From positions 8,397,422 through 8,461,421 of the forward strand of contig NC_058063.1 of NCBI RefSeq assembly GCF_020085105.1: a stretch of DNA of 64,000 bases, written 5' to 3'. Every line of letters begins with the position of its first letter. Positions within the stretch are counted from its first letter, which is position 1. Made by a program: the position numbers and the translations under genes. Of this stretch, positions 1 to 14,900 are shown piece after piece. The notes beneath the pieces were generated by a model. The model saw nothing but the letters and a program-made list of their open reading frames with translations. It ran no database searches and had not been told where the DNA came from. This DNA is from Siniperca chuatsi (Eukaryota > Chordata > Actinopteri > Centrarchiformes > Sinipercidae).

Positions 1-2108
1 ACCCACTCTTTTATTTATTCGCTCTGGCAGCAGTGACGGCTAAATAAGCACCAAGCTTGCTAGTATAGTATTAGGAACTATACATAATGGGCTTGCTCTT
101 TTTAGCCACACTAGCAGTATGGCTCTAGGGATGGCAATGTCGCTCTATCGGTCGGAATTTTGTACAGACATTCATAGTCCCCGGAGGAAGAATCCTACCG
201 GCTTGGTGATCCTCTGACTTTTCATCTAGCCCCATCATGAATTGACATTTTGGTTTTAAGTGAAATGTCTGCACAACTATTGGATGGCTAACCATGAAAA
301 TTAATACACACATTCAGGCTCCCCTCAGGATGAATTGTAATCACTTTGGTTAGCCCTTAACATTTCATATAGCGCCATCATCAGGTCAAAATTTCAATTT
401 GTCCAATACAAAACTTAAATTCCCAGTTTAGTGTTAATTAGCAATGTTCGCATGGTAACAAGCTAAACGTAGATGGTGACTATGTTAACACTGTACCTGC
501 TAAACATCAGCATATTAGCATTGTCAGTGTGAGCATGTTAACATGCTGCCATGCTAGCACTCATAGAGCTAGCATGGCAGTAAACTGTTAGTCGTGTTAT
601 AACCATCATTGAAAAAACAATTTCTGATACTCTGATACTGGAAGTTAGAGGATTTTTTCTTACAGGCAAAATGTGGGTATATAATATAAAATAAGCTGCT
701 AATAGTCTCTAATGGGCAGAAGTACTAGTAACAAATATTCCTATTTGGAAGAAAAGAAATAATAACTTGAAGTAGAAAAGCAACTTGGAATTTCAGAACA
801 CACCAATATACACTATGTTGATATTGTGCATCTGTTTTTGTCTCCTATGAAAAGTGTAAGAATGTTTCCCCGTAAGAAAAAAAAATAGAGTTAGTCAAAA
901 TGTGCTGTGTGGTGGCCAAGCTGGAGTCACCACTCCTTTACTACATCATTGACTGCAACCCAACACAGATTGCCCGGTCAGGTCTAGTCAGCTCCAGTGG
1001 GATGTAGTAATCAAGTTTTCGATCCAGTTAGGCCCACTGAGGTCCTGTTGGATCAGTCATACACGTACGTACATGGCAAGGTTGTGTACCATACATACAT
1101 AGATACGTACCGTACAGCTGGAAAAGGATTCACAGCTTTAAACAAATAATCAAAGAAGGTGATCTGTCTGTGATGTCTTTCCAGCTGACCTTCTCTTAAT
1201 TTTCATAGCAATTATGACAAACAGGTCATTTATATCATGTTATAAATATACACATACAGTCTGAAATGTCTGCAGCATTCTGCTGGAAATCCCTCAAAAA
1301 CCTTTGCAAAGAGGAATAGTTTTTATATTTTATGTATATTTTATCATTTATCTCAATATAGACCAGCATTTTATTGTTCAGACCAAACCTCACATACATC
1401 TCACTTATATAGGAATCTAAAATTGGGATATTTCACTGCTATATTTAGTTATTGAGTCATCCATCATCTGGTTACTCAGAAAAAGAACCAAGCAATCCCA
1501 TTTGGCTGCTGTCAAAGCTCGTAACTCTCTACTTTGGTTTTTGCTTAATTTTATTTACTTTTTGCATGATGCTTTACAGGCTGAGCTGCTAAGTTTCACA
1601 CCCCCCCAGGCCTGTGGAATCAATTTAAAACTATGTGTTCAGTAATCCATGGGTATCAGCCACTTTCTCTACATCTGAAAAGTGGTGTTTTTGGAGGTAC
1701 AAGGTTTTAATCTGACGGCCGGCAGCAGGTTATTTCATTGTGACGAACAGGTCTGGAGAATGAATCTGACAGGTAATAGGACTGAGATACAACACAGCCC
1801 TCTGGAGGAAGGTGTGTGTGGACATGTGTGTGTGTGTGTGTGTGTGTGGGCGTGTACAAATGTGTTTGTAGAGTAATAGTCTGCTCTCTTTCCCTCATTA
1901 CCTTTGAGAGAAGATTTAGCCTGTAGAATACATCTCTGTGTACTCCAACACTCCCACTTTGTCAAACGATTCACTACCAAACACAAAGCGCCTTTCAGGA
2001 AAGCCATCGGAGTCGGCTGAGCTGCATCGCCTTTTTTGTCCTTTAACCTCCTTGTCTAACATTTCTCTTCTCTCTCTCTTTCTTTCTTCCTACCTCTCAA
2101 TTATCCAG
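1..2108. other. ppp2r5b intron with interspersed repeat at its start
   Basis: No coding exon was found here. About 60-570 resembles a repeat that I know to be very common in percomorph genomes. It contains GGGATGGCAATGTCG, two half-units built on 'acaactattggatgg...atgaa', and a tail rich in GTTAGCATGCT-like words. A reverse-oriented remnant of the same tail lies near 2885-3010. A (TG)12 tract is at 1825-1848. The remainder is AT-rich unique-looking DNA, ending in a polypyrimidine tract and the acceptor at 2107-2108. Confidence 0.55.
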
Positions 2109-5100
2109 ATGCCCCGGTGGCAGAGTTACATGACCTGTTCTGTAAGAAGCTGCAGCAGTGCTGCGTGCTGTTTGATTTCCTGGACTGCGTGGCTGACCTG
2201 AAGGGGAAGGAGATCAAACGTGCGGCGCTCAACGAGCTGGTGGAGAGCGTGGCCACTAGCAGAGGAGTCCTCATAGAGCCTCTGTACCCAGAGGCTATAA
2301 AGATGGTAGGAGGGGAGGAATAAAGGAGAGGTTAGGAGTTGAAATTATGTATAGATTAAAGGAGAAAAATGAAAGTCAGATGAGTAAATGCTAAGTATCC
2401 AAATGCCAAAAATTAACATCAATCAACCTCATCATTTGTGCACACAGCAAGAAAATAGACTAGGAAAGAAGGATGAAAGGATGGATGAAGGAGGAAAAAT
2501 AAGAAGGTAGACAGTGTGATATCCAGCTGAGGAGCTCTGGTGGAGTCACCAGAGGCTCCAAACAAAGGTGGTGAGAGAGGAGAGAGAAGAAAGGAAGAGA
2601 GGGATAGATAGATAACGGGAGGAAAGGAAAGAAGAGATAGAGGGTTTGCAAAGGGTGCTAAGAAGCAATAGGCTGCACAGATGGCGAGAAAGAGAGGGAT
2701 GGACAAGAAAGATAACGTAGAGTGTGGTGGAAAATGTGTGGACACCGTCACAGAGCACCAAGAAAAAGTGATTGAGGAAAGAAGGTAAAGCGAGCAGAGG
2801 ATACAGCTTATGTTATGTAGTCACTATGCCCAAAGGATGTGAAAATGCTGATGGATGGGATGAAAGGAAAGAGGGCGAAGGATGTTAAGCAGGTATAATG
2901 TTTACCATGTTCAGCGTGTTAGCATGCTAACATAGGTAGCACATAAGTGGTGGACCAATCAACTGACAGACGGACTAACATCCCTAGCCACAGCTAGCAT
3001 GGCTTAAAATCACCAAATGGATATTTGCACAATTTGCACCTTTTTAAATCCAAGTGAGGTTTACATGGTCATGTGAAAGAAGCTTGGATCCTCCTGCAGT
3101 GAGAAGTTATACATATGCAAACAGAGGTGTGGAGAGGAGGAAAGAATGGAAAAGAAAATAATGCTGATTTGGGGTGTTGGGATTTACCACATTTGCTATT
3201 TGCAATATAGTTTATGCACTAAATGGCCAGTGGAAATGCATTTGTTGAATAAATCATGACATAGCGAGCAGTCAGGTTGCATGGCTTATTAGTTGTTCTT
3301 CTCAAACACAGTCTGCGAACAGCATCAAATATGGCTGACAGTAGCTGAAGTTGTTTATGACAACTCGGAAACTGAAAACAGATAGTGAAGACCACGATTT
3401 TTCCCCCTTGATGCAACAGCTTCTTCTTTTGATTGGACAGTTGGCATCTGATATAGTAGTGCAACACTACCACCCACCTAACACAACTGTTTTACTTATT
3501 TTATTTGCTTGATTTAGTTGCTAGAAATCCACCTAATTGTCCTTTTAACATAGGACTCATTACAGGAAACATTACATTTGAATGATAATTGGCATTGTTT
3601 TCTAACACCAGCTATTCATCCTGGATCTATCCGGAGAGATAATTTGGTGTGTGGTGACACAAATCTGTGATGTGCATCCTGTTGAAATATCAGGATGATG
3701 AAGTCTAGAAATTAGTCAAAGGATGTTTTTGTAAATGTTTTTGCTCTGTCATGCGTATGACTATACCATACTAGGACAGTAAAGAAACTTTCAATCAGAG
3801 ACTCGTATTCGTAGACACTCGAGACTATTACATCCCTCTGTACTACATGTACTGTGTGTCATTTGGTTCTTTCTAATCTTTTCTCTCTGACCTGCTCTTC
3901 CCCCTTTTCCCCTTCCTGTATCCACATCCCTCCTTACCTCTCATCCATTTTCATCTTTTCCGCTTCCTACTTTCCTCCTCACACTCCTCCTCCTGTTCCC
4001 ATTGCTCTCTTCCCCTCCTCCTCCTTGTTTGTGGTTTTTCCAGATCTCTGTAAATATCTTCCGGACTCTCCCACCCAGCGAGAATCCAGAGTTTGACCCT
4101 GAGGAAGATGAGCCGACGCTCGAAGCCTCCTGGCCGCATCTGCAGGTACATCGTACATATGAAAATGTTCATGTTGTGGTAAAATTATGACCATATTCTG
4201 ACGATTTACATAATTTCATGCATTTTCCCCTGCAGAGGTAAAGGGAGAAAAAGACAGTTTCTCTTAGAAAGGATATGTTCAGCAAAATGTGTTGAATCTG
4301 GCCTTTTTCGCCAAAAAAACAGTTTGGGAATTGTTGTGATGTACTTGCTTTGTTATTAAAGTGAAACACAATGCAGTGTCAGTAAGTGTCATGAAAAATG
4401 GGCCCTACTATTTATTATATACTATATTTGGGAGAGTGGACAATGTCATAATGCACACAACCCCCACCAGGTGTTGCTTTTAATGCAGTGTTCAGCATTT
4501 ATCTGCACATAAACATACTGTACCTGAGCCTGGTCCTTTAGATCAGTTAAATCTGCTGATTAAAGCAAAACTTTATACCAAAATGTACCTGTTTTATCAG
4601 CCTGAATCACAAAATGAAGCTCTAGCAAAGAGGAATGTCACATCTGCTAAATATCGTAGAAAAGGTTTCAGTCGTAGTCATCTGGACACTGTTTTCAGAA
4701 TCAAGACGTTTCGGCTCCCATCCGGAAGTCATTCTCAATTGTGAAAAAATTGGACGGGAACTGGAAATTTAAGCTACTCTGAGTTACATAAGCCCTGCCC
4801 TCAGGAAGGAATCTACCTGAGTATCTGTTAATAGCTAGTTTCACCTGAAACTGACCTAATAGTTTCAAGATGGCCCAGTAATCAGTAATCAGGCCTATTG
4901 AGTTTTGAACGTCTTGATTCTGAAAACAGTGTCCAGATGACTACGACTGAAACCTTTTCTACGATAGAACACTCCTGGACGAATGAGGGACTACACCGTC
5001 TTATCTGCTAAATAGACTTGTGATGTTTGCCCATGACATTTGGGTGTGGTGTACAGTCACTTCTGCACCTTCAGCAAGAGATGAGTCAAAACGTAAGCGT

Positions 5101-8100
5101 GAAGTCCAAACTGTCTCGTGAAGAATTGATACCGATCTTCTGATCTTTAGCAACTTTGCTTACAGAGGGAGTGTAAAAAACAAATTAGAGAATAGCAGAA
5201 GAGAAGTCTTGTTTGTGTTCGTCATTTTCTTTCCTCCACTCTTTCTCTTTATCACTGTCATCTTTCCATTCTTGTGCCATCTTCTAAATGATTTGTGTAT
5301 GAGCAGTCTTTGCGCTTACCTAAGCTAACCGGCTGCTGGCTTTAGCTACATAGTTAGCGTACAGACCATAGACTGTATAAAACAGATGAGAAGATCGATA
5401 CCACTCTCATGTCTAACTCTCGGCAAGAAAATGAATAATTCCCAAAATGTCAAATTATTCCTTTAGGAGCACTGGCGCACTTAATGACATCTAATCGCTT
5501 GCTGTTTGTGCCTCCGTTAGCTGGTGTACGAGTTCTTTCTGCGTTTCCTGGAGAGCCCGGACTTCCAGCCCTCCATGGCCAAACGCTACGTTGACCAGAA
5601 GTTTGTCCTGCAGGTAATCCTCTCTCTCCCCTAAATATGCAGTTTGTCCTATCCAGAGCATAAGATGTTTCTGAAATCCTGATAAATGGAAAGGTATAAA
5701 TAAATGAAGCTCCTCTTTGAAACAGCAGCCATCGCAGGACCAAGTAATATCCCTGTTGAAGTGCTCTCAAATTTTGTTACCTAGATTGGGGCACATATAA
5801 AATATTGACTTAAAGACTCCACAGTTCTTGTCTTTGTTTAATATCCTGCTTTATTTTAGAAATTGATGAGGAAACAACAGTTAATGTAATATTCATTTTG
5901 CTTTGTGGATGGTAAAAATATATTTCTATGACCATGAAATGTTCTCACAAGATAAAGAAATGAGACAAATATCAGAGGTTATTTTGATGGTCTCTTGGAG
6001 GAGCTGTTGGTTAGAGATAAGGTTTATGGTTGAAAAAATTAAAAATTTGTTTAAGATTAGGATTTGGGTGTAGGCGTGAGGAGGTTAGAGAATGAATGCA
6101 GTCAGAAAAGGTCCTCACAAGAACCATATTATAAACATAGTGTATTTGTGTCTGTAATTATCGTATGTGTGTGTAGCTCCTGGAGCTGTTTGACAGCGAG
6201 GACCCCAGGGAGAGGGAGTATCTAAAGACCATCCTGCACCGTGTCTATGGAAAACTACTGGGCCTCCGAGCCTACATCCGCAAACAGATCAACAACATCT
6301 TCCTCAGGTACAGGCTGCCTTCCACCAATCCAATGCACAGAATTTAAAGGTGCTATTTATAGCATTTTAACATCAATAAATCAAACAATAGCCAACAAGG
6401 AACATCAGCACTGAGAACAGCTGTGTTTATGACCTCAGTAATTCACTTTTTTTTTTGCTTGGTGTGTCACTGGAACATATAATGATGATTTTACAGCACG
6501 AAACTTGAAAACATTTGATATATTTTTTATATACATATGCATGTGCATATGTATTGTTATCAAGGGACAAGAGACAAACGTTGCATTCAAGCCAAGTTAT
6601 CAGTATGAGAAGGACGGAAAAACCTCCAAGTAGCAAGTAGCGACATCCTTATTGTGACAAGTATTACCAGGGTTTAAGGGACATGTCTTCTAAATTTTGA
6701 GAAGCACAAAATGCAACATGTAGTATTTTCTGGCTCAGATAAAGTAGTATTCTGCCTCACATGCAAACAAACAGGCACAAGGCATGCACAAACATGACTG
6801 TGCACATTTGCAGTCATAACACTCAGTTCAACAGGCTTTATTGGCATGACAGTTGACATGTGTTGCTAAAGCACAATTACGATTATGATATATAATATAA
6901 GTAATCAGTTGTTATTGTTAAATTGTTGTTAAACTCACTGAGTCAGCCATCCTGCATCTATCCTGAGAGTTAAATCATTGTGTAGTGACACAAATCTCCT
7001 CAAATGATGTTAAACAGCTCTGATTAACAAGAGTGCTGTGATGTACAATCCTGTTTCATCTTTTCCCTTCACCAAGTGTGGCTGAATTGTTGTGTTTGCA
7101 ATGTAATTCAAGCACGGGAGAGCTGCAATGCTGCAACATGCTCTATTTCTGTCTCAGTTAACTGGTTTCAGTATCATTGTGCCTTATGACAGCTAAAAGA
7201 TAGTATAAGCATAAATCTGCTTAACTGTTATTGTGCTTCATTTCTCTTTCACATGATATCATCACAGAGGTAACACAGTTGTATTTTAGACATGGTACCT
7301 CATGATATTGTTCAATCCCTTAGGAGAGGCAGGAATGCCAGGGAATTTACAGAAGTTAACAGACTATGTTTTACTATTTTTAGAATTGCAGTCCTTCTTT
7401 TAGTTGCTTTTACTGTTAAACTAGAAACAGTTGCCTCACCCTCTGTGTGTGTGTGTGTTGTATCTGATCTTCAGGTTCATATATGAAACTGAGCACTTCA
7501 ACGGAGTCGCGGAGCTTCTGGAAATCCTCGGCAGGTTTGTATCCACAATCACACAGACACATATACTTTGTAGTATATCATGGCCTGATGAATGCATTTG
7601 GAGTTGAGTGTGAACAGACACACACACACACACACACACACTTACATACACGTACTGTACTTTGCCAGCTGCTTCTTTTCGTGAGACAGCTGGTAACCCA
7701 GTGAATTAAGCAACTATGAAAAACGGCGATAAAGCATAACCACTACTGAAACTACTCAACACAAAAACGTGTCAATATGCATTTTTTTTAAAATTTATCA
7801 TCATTGCTCCCTCTTTCTTATCAGGTAAAAACAACTGTGGAAACACACTTGCTTTCTTTGTGAGATAAAAAGATCAATATCAACCTCATGTCTGTGCATT
7901 ACTGAGCTGGAGTCATGACGTGGCTAGCTTAGCTTAGCATTAAGACTGGAAGAAGTGGAAATAGCTAGCCTTGCTCTGTCCAAACTGAAAAAATATGCCT
8001 ACCAACACTTATTTGATTAAAACATACATAGTATTGTTAGCTAGCTGCTGTTGGCTAGAGCAACCACAAAGAAGAAACTTTCAGTCGTTTTGCTCTTTTC

Positions 8101-11100
8101 ATAGTTTGTCCTTCTCTGAGGAACATTTTCTGAATTAACCAACTACCTTGTGCCGCTAACACTGGCTCCAATTCACTTTGATGCTGAGTAATCCAGGCTC
8201 ACATCACATCCTAGCTAAAGAAGTTAGCTGGCTAGGTAGGTGGCATGCTGCTTGTTAAGCTAGATAAAGGAGAGGTTAGTTACTGTGACTGTGTAGTTTG
8301 TGTAGCATTCTTTGTCAAAATGAAAGAAATGAATATTTGCTTTCCTCTCAAGGACATTCTAGTGTCTGAAATCTATTGTGCCCGTTGTCTTTCATTATTC
8401 AGCACTATAAGTACAGAAATGCCTTTAAATGTTTTTTTTATTGATGTTATGCAAAGAAGTGGCAGAGACTTGAAAAGAGGGCTGGATTTAAAGAAACAGT
8501 CTGTAGTAGTTTGCCTGAGCTTGGATTATTAGTCAGCATTAAAGTGTTAACAGTGTTAGCTAGCTCCTGTTGGCTAGCATGACCAGTCTTTTTGCTAGTC
8601 TCAGAGTTGTGTGTCTTTGTCTGAGGAACTCTGATAACCAGCTAGCTGCTGCCGTTTCCTTTCCACTTTGATGCTGAGTTATAATCCAAGCTACATGACA
8701 ACCTAGCTAGTTAGCCGGCTAGGTAGGTAGTGGCCTTGTTATGCTAATTTACATAAAAGGAGAGAGTAGTTACAGTTTCTTTCTCGGAAAGAAAGCAATT
8801 AAATATATCTCTTATGTAAGATGCAGACACTCTACAGAGCTTAATCACTGCTTACTCAAGTTTGAGACAAAGAAACTAGTGAAGACATTAGTTTGTTACA
8901 TTAACATACATGTTGATAGTCCTGAAAGATGGAGACATGGAGAGATGGAAGGAGAATAAACAAAAGAAGATGGAGGATGAGAAATCAGACAGCAAACAAA
9001 CAAATAAGTATTAGAGTCAATAAATATTCATTTCTCTCTGGTGGCTGGAATCTATAGCTTGTGCCCCCTGTCTTTGTCTTTCATTATTTAACAAGTGCCT
9101 TTAAATAACCTGTATTGATGTTAAACATAGAAGAAAGTAAAGAGAGTTGAAAAGAGGGCTGGATTCAGAGATTTAGAGAGACTGGAGTGGTTTGTCTGAA
9201 TGCTGGTTAGGTGCTAGAATATTCTTGCAAAAGTGATACTATTGTTTCTTTAGTTTTTACCAACATAAAGGATAAAGAGGTTCATACAAAATCTGAAACC
9301 TTCCTTCTAACCCGTAACCACCATTTCACCTGATCAAAAAGTGAAATCAAAAAGGGACGATGACTTTTGAGGTTTGAGAACTGTGGGTTAATGTAGAGAA
9401 AAAGGAGGAATGTAGAGGAGAGGATGAGGCCAAGGTGAGAAAAGAGGGAGGAATGGAGGGATGAGAGATGGAGGCAAACAAGGAGATGGAGGGAGGATGA
9501 GTGAGTGAACGGTGAGTCAGAAGTGGAGAAAGGAGGAGGGAGAGCAGGAGAGGAGAGAGAGGTTTGTATTCATGTTGGTGGTAACAGAGGTATTTATAGC
9601 TCCTCCCACACATGGAGACAGGGAAAGAGAGGATACAATGTACAGAAAGAGAAAGAGACAGAGAGAGGAAGAAGACAGAAGAAAAAGGGTGAGAGGGAGG
9701 CAGAAAGAGAGATTAGAGGAACAGCAGGAGGGAGATATTATTGAAGGAATGTTCTACTAAGCAAAGATGTTATTAGAAAATGAAGACAGACAGACAGACA
9801 GGTAGACTGAGTGATAGAGAGACAAACAGATAAATAGTCCATGCAACCTGACAAACAGCTCAGAGTGCTGCTAAAGAAGCGTTTCCAAGTTTAGTTCCCA
9901 CTGCTAATACTCTTCCCTCCGTAGGCTGAGCTACCTCTTTGTCAGTCAGTGTAGTAGTGAACAGAGCAGACCATGCATTTGTCCAGTCACTTGGAAATGG
10001 ACACAGTACAAGAATAGACTCCACCACACAGACAAATGCACACGCTTACACAGATGTAAATGGTAGATTTTTTGAAGTAATACGTGATGTTTTCATGTAT
10101 ATGTTAATTTTGCTGCTCTCTATTGACTAAAAGTACCAGCTTCACCACATAGAGTTGCATTTTTAGTCCAAATGTGTGTGTGTGTGTATTTATATACAAA
10201 TGCTAAATTATGATACATCTTCCTGGACATAATGGTTTACTCTCATATTTACTAATTACTAACAGTTGATCTGGATCACCTGCAACATCTAATCTAGATT
10301 AGTTAATTTATCGATTGACTGAAAATTTATCAACAACCATTTTGATGATCAATTTAAGGCATTTATCAAGCAAAAATGCCAAACATTCACTTCTTCCAGC
10401 TTCATATCATTGTTAATTGGATTGGCTATATTTTGGTTTTACACTATTGGTCATAAAAAAACAAGCAATGCAACCAAATTTGATCCTGTCATCATGTCAG
10501 CATGAGGTCTGTTGTGACCATTTTATAACATTTTATTAAAGGATTAATTGATTAACTGAAAACAAATAGAAAGATTATTTGATATTGAAAGTACTCACTA
10601 GATGCAGCTTTAATATAATCAACTCCCATAATCATTTCCAGTATTTTTGACATATTTTAACTGAAAGACAATGTGACAGATGTGAAAAACAGCACCTTGT
10701 TGTTTTTGCCAGGAAGAAAGCAAACGTGATTAAAAAAAAGAGTTCACATGGCACAGAGTGAAAGTATTTAAGTGTAACTTTGACTGTCCTCTCCTCTCCT
10801 CTCCTCTCCTCCAGCATCATAAATGGCTTCGCACTGCCCCTGAAGGCTGAACACAAGCAGTTCCTGGTTCGGGTTCTCATCCCGCTACACACGGCAAAGT
10901 CCCTTTCCATCTTCCACGCACAGGTCAGTGACATATTCCTGCATACTCCAATATTTAAATGTCTTTGTACGTTAGACTATTTCATAAGGGTTAGTACTAC
11001 CACCAGTTTGTTTTGATACCTGGTGGTATTAAAAACATTCCAACTTAGACTGTTTTTTAAACCCATTTATTGTTTTTTGTAACACCACAAATGCAATTAC

Positions 11101-11899
11101 ACAGCAGCAAAATTTGTTGATGCCATGTGTACATCCACATGAATGGGACAGATGTTTGATTGTCTGGTGTACCTTACAACTGTTTGTCATGGCTAGCATG
11201 TGTTCATGTGTGTCATCAAGGCCAACACTGATGCTGATGTTTTGTAGTAGTGTTCTGGACATCAATTTTCATAATTTTCAAGCAAAACAAAAAACAAAAC
11301 TGAATTCTGTTTTGTGTAAAAGCCACTGAAACTATATTTAGATCTTGGTAAAGTAAAACTATCAAATGAAACCCAAAATACTTGGTGGTTTTGCAGTTTT
11401 TCTCCAGACTGAGACTGAGGTTTTAGAGACCCTACCCTACTTATCTTCTGGCTTCTCTACTGTACCTTCTGGCCTATGTTTTGCTCTAGCAGTGATCTAG
11501 CGGTCAGCATCAACAAAATCTCCTGTCAAAAGTTTGATTGGTCTCTCGGGTTTTATGCAACAGTTAGCACTGTCTACAAACATTTGGCTTGAATATATGC
11601 ACGTATAGGGCTAAAACCCAGAGGAAGAGGAGAGTCAGGTCTTTTTCTTACCTTGATAAATAAACGATACATGAATATCTCTCAAATGGTAGTGGTAGTT
11701 AGAGATTCCTGCAATGTGCCAAATGTAACACTAGGAGGCAGCGTTGAGTCACAGATAATACTGCAGAGAGATGCACTCACCCTTGAATTACACACAGAGT
11801 GTGTGTGCCTTTGGTTTCTTTGGTCTGTGTGTGTTCATATATGAGTATGTGTGTTTGGGTTATCATAATATTTGATGACACAGATGGTAGCCAGTCTAT

Positions 11900-11962
<63 letters not shown>

Positions 11963-14900
11963 TCTGGGTCTGAACATCACCGTGCCCTACATTTCTCCTC
12001 CCCGTCTCTCTCCCTGTGGTTCACACACATACATAATTCACACACTCAAACACACACTCAGTTTGACAGGGTCACGGGGAATACGATGCTAGTGGACAGC
12101 ATTTTTGCACTCAGTAGGTGTGGCTGTGCAGGAGTGACCTATTTCTGAATCTAAATATCAAAATATAATATCACAGCAGCACCTTTTATTCATCTTAAAG
12201 GTTTCTCAACACTGTAAAATACATTTGAATCATCCTTCCTGTAGACTGTGAAGGGTTTTGTCATTTATATTCATGTCACCTAATTGTAATAACAGCTGTT
12301 AGAGCTATATTGTGAGCCACAACATGGTTACACATCACAGCTCCAAATATCAAGAAGCAAATTCAGTGCTTTTACTTTTTAAGCTTCTATCAGATTCTTA
12401 TCTTAAAGTTGAACGAATGAAATTATTTTTATTTTTTTTGCTACGACACCAGTGTATCCTTGGTGTTTGTTTTGACTTATTTGGTCAAAATCACTAAAAA
12501 CAAGACATTTAAGTTTGATCTAAGTTTCTGCTGTGATAGCCCCCCCCCCAACATTATTGTTCTCCAGGGTACGATATTTTTTGTTCAGACTGACAATGTC
12601 GGTACTCATAATCTGATTGGTGCAATATCTGTGTGGGTTTGTAATATGACCTCAGTTCCAACAGACACTGGCAGATAGCCAGCTGGGGGGGCTGACGTTA
12701 GCAGTTACTTAGTCCCATCTGAGATTTGAGCACTCCCTACGTTACTCCGTGACTGCTGAGATGCTTTGAGTTTTGACAGTCTTGTCCACTGACCCATGAA
12801 AGACATGGGTAATGCTAGCTAGACCCTCCTCCTTTGTATGATGTGGAATAAACACAAGTCTGAGTGTGCAGGAGCTGCCAAATGACTCAACAGGTGTTGA
12901 AATAATATGAGCAAAAAGTAACTTCTAGTGGGAATCAGCCCTAACAATAGCAAGCTAAGCTAACTAACTTCAACTTTCCGAGTGAAAACTCGTTTGCCTA
13001 GCTTGCTAGCTTCCACCTTTCAAGTGGAATACAAACTTGACAGCACGATGTGTCTTCCCAAATGTTGAATGTTGTTAGGGGACAGATGTCTGAAATCGCT
13101 AACGGTTGAAAACCAATGTTATGTAGGCTCATTGAAAAGAAGAAAACGACACCTTATATCAATGTTTGTAAGCTATACAGGGCTATGAAGTAGCCAACAC
13201 GGAAGTTGACACTGCGTTCAAATGTCAGTCAGCCGCTGGAGACTCACACCCAGAGGCCTGAATCTTAGATGGTGTTTTCAGAAATATGTCCAAAAATGTT
13301 TTCATCCTTATTTGAAAAATGGAAAGAGTTGCAGCACAAAACGTACCTTACAGAAAAAGTGAGGAGAATTCAAATTTCAGTTTGACTTTAAACTAAGTGA
13401 CAATAAGTCAACATGATCCACAGATTGTGAATAATCTGTGGATCTTTGTCAGATATAATGTGTTTATATCTGACAAAGCAATTGAAAGAACTGTAAAAGC
13501 ATGGAAAGGATAATTTTTGATGTGCAGATCGTAACAAATTTACAGGCAAGAAGCCAACATTAGAGCTCTCTAGAATGACTTTGTCCCCCAAAATAGACCT
13601 GAATTTGACCTGTCACCTTGACAAATCAATATTGGTAAAATCGCAGCTTTAAAAAGACTACAATGTCCATAATCCGTAGCCTAACAACAACCTCCTGCAC
13701 CCAAAAAGCCCGGCGTGACAACAGAATCCAACATCATATTTACCCCAAGCAGTTTCTCTAATGCCTCACTAATACTTTAAATAGTTTGACCGATCAGCAC
13801 CTTTATTTTAATCCTCCTCTTTTTCCCACTTTTCTTTTTATTCAAGCTTGACATCCCTGCTTTCACCAGTCCCTTTTTTTAGCCTCCGCTCCCTCTTTCC
13901 CTCTCCTTCTGTAACCATGTTGTGGTGCGAGTGAGGGACAGGAAAGTTAGGGTTGGAGCGAGCAGAGAAGACAAACAAGAAAGGTGCACCGTAAGAAGGA
14001 AAAGGGATTAGACGGGAAAAAAGATGAAAGCTGTGGAAGATGTGAAAGCCAGACAGGCAGCGAGACAGACAGTGGAGCTACAGGTCAATAATGAGACAAA
14101 GAAAGAAACAACAAAAAAAGAAGAAAGAAAGTAAAAACTGATTGTCCTACAAAAAGATAGAGAACAACCATCAACAATCTGACAGTACACAACCTCTACT
14201 GTCCATAACTATAAAATTGGACAATCCAGCATACTTTTATTTTGACAGTATTTGAACTTACTTATCTGAAAGTCATAACATGGACCAGTACAGTAATAAT
14301 TTGAACAAGGCAATGGTATAAATAGGACAGAAGAGGAAAGACAGAGAGACTGAGACAAGAGGTCTAAACTCTATCTCACATTGCCCTTAAGGGACTTTGT
14401 GTGTGTGACATCACTCCTTCCGAAGTAAACACACGCACACACAGTCTCCGTCGCCACGGTGCCCACTCGCCACGGCAACCGGCCTGGGTGGAGGGGGCAA
14501 CCGCAAAACACACACATGCACACGCACACACATGTGCGCACACACTCGCTGAATAATAGGAAATGATTGCAGATCATATAAGAGGAGACAAGAGCTGATG
14601 TAGAAGTAGAGACACAAACACACTTGTGACACACATCTCCCTTGGAAAACTTGTCTTTCCGATCTTTAGCAGTGTGTAATCCTGAGGGATAAGTGCTAAG
14701 ATCCCCCTTGTCTCCTTGACAGCTTCAGGGAATGTGTGTGTGTTTTCTGTGTTGGTGTGTGTATGTTCTAACCACGTCTCCCCTGTCCTTACAGCTGGCC
14801 TACTGTGTGGTGCAGTTTATGGAGAAAGATGCTACAGTGACTGAATATGTAAGACTGTTTTTTCATGACCTTACTGTACTCACTACAACATACTTGTTTA

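Larger units (their letters stand above)
10924..14794. other. Large ppp2r5b intron
   Basis: No exon was found. It holds the GT microsatellite at 11907-11958, a paired hairpin at 13415-13478, purine-rich DNA around 13915-14165, and a GC-richer stretch near 14440-14520. The rest is unremarkable AT-rich DNA. Confidence 0.5.

Noticed and set aside
9505-9760. Overlapping open frames in purine-rich DNA
   Set aside because: Low-complexity Arg/Glu/Lys translation from a homopurine tract.
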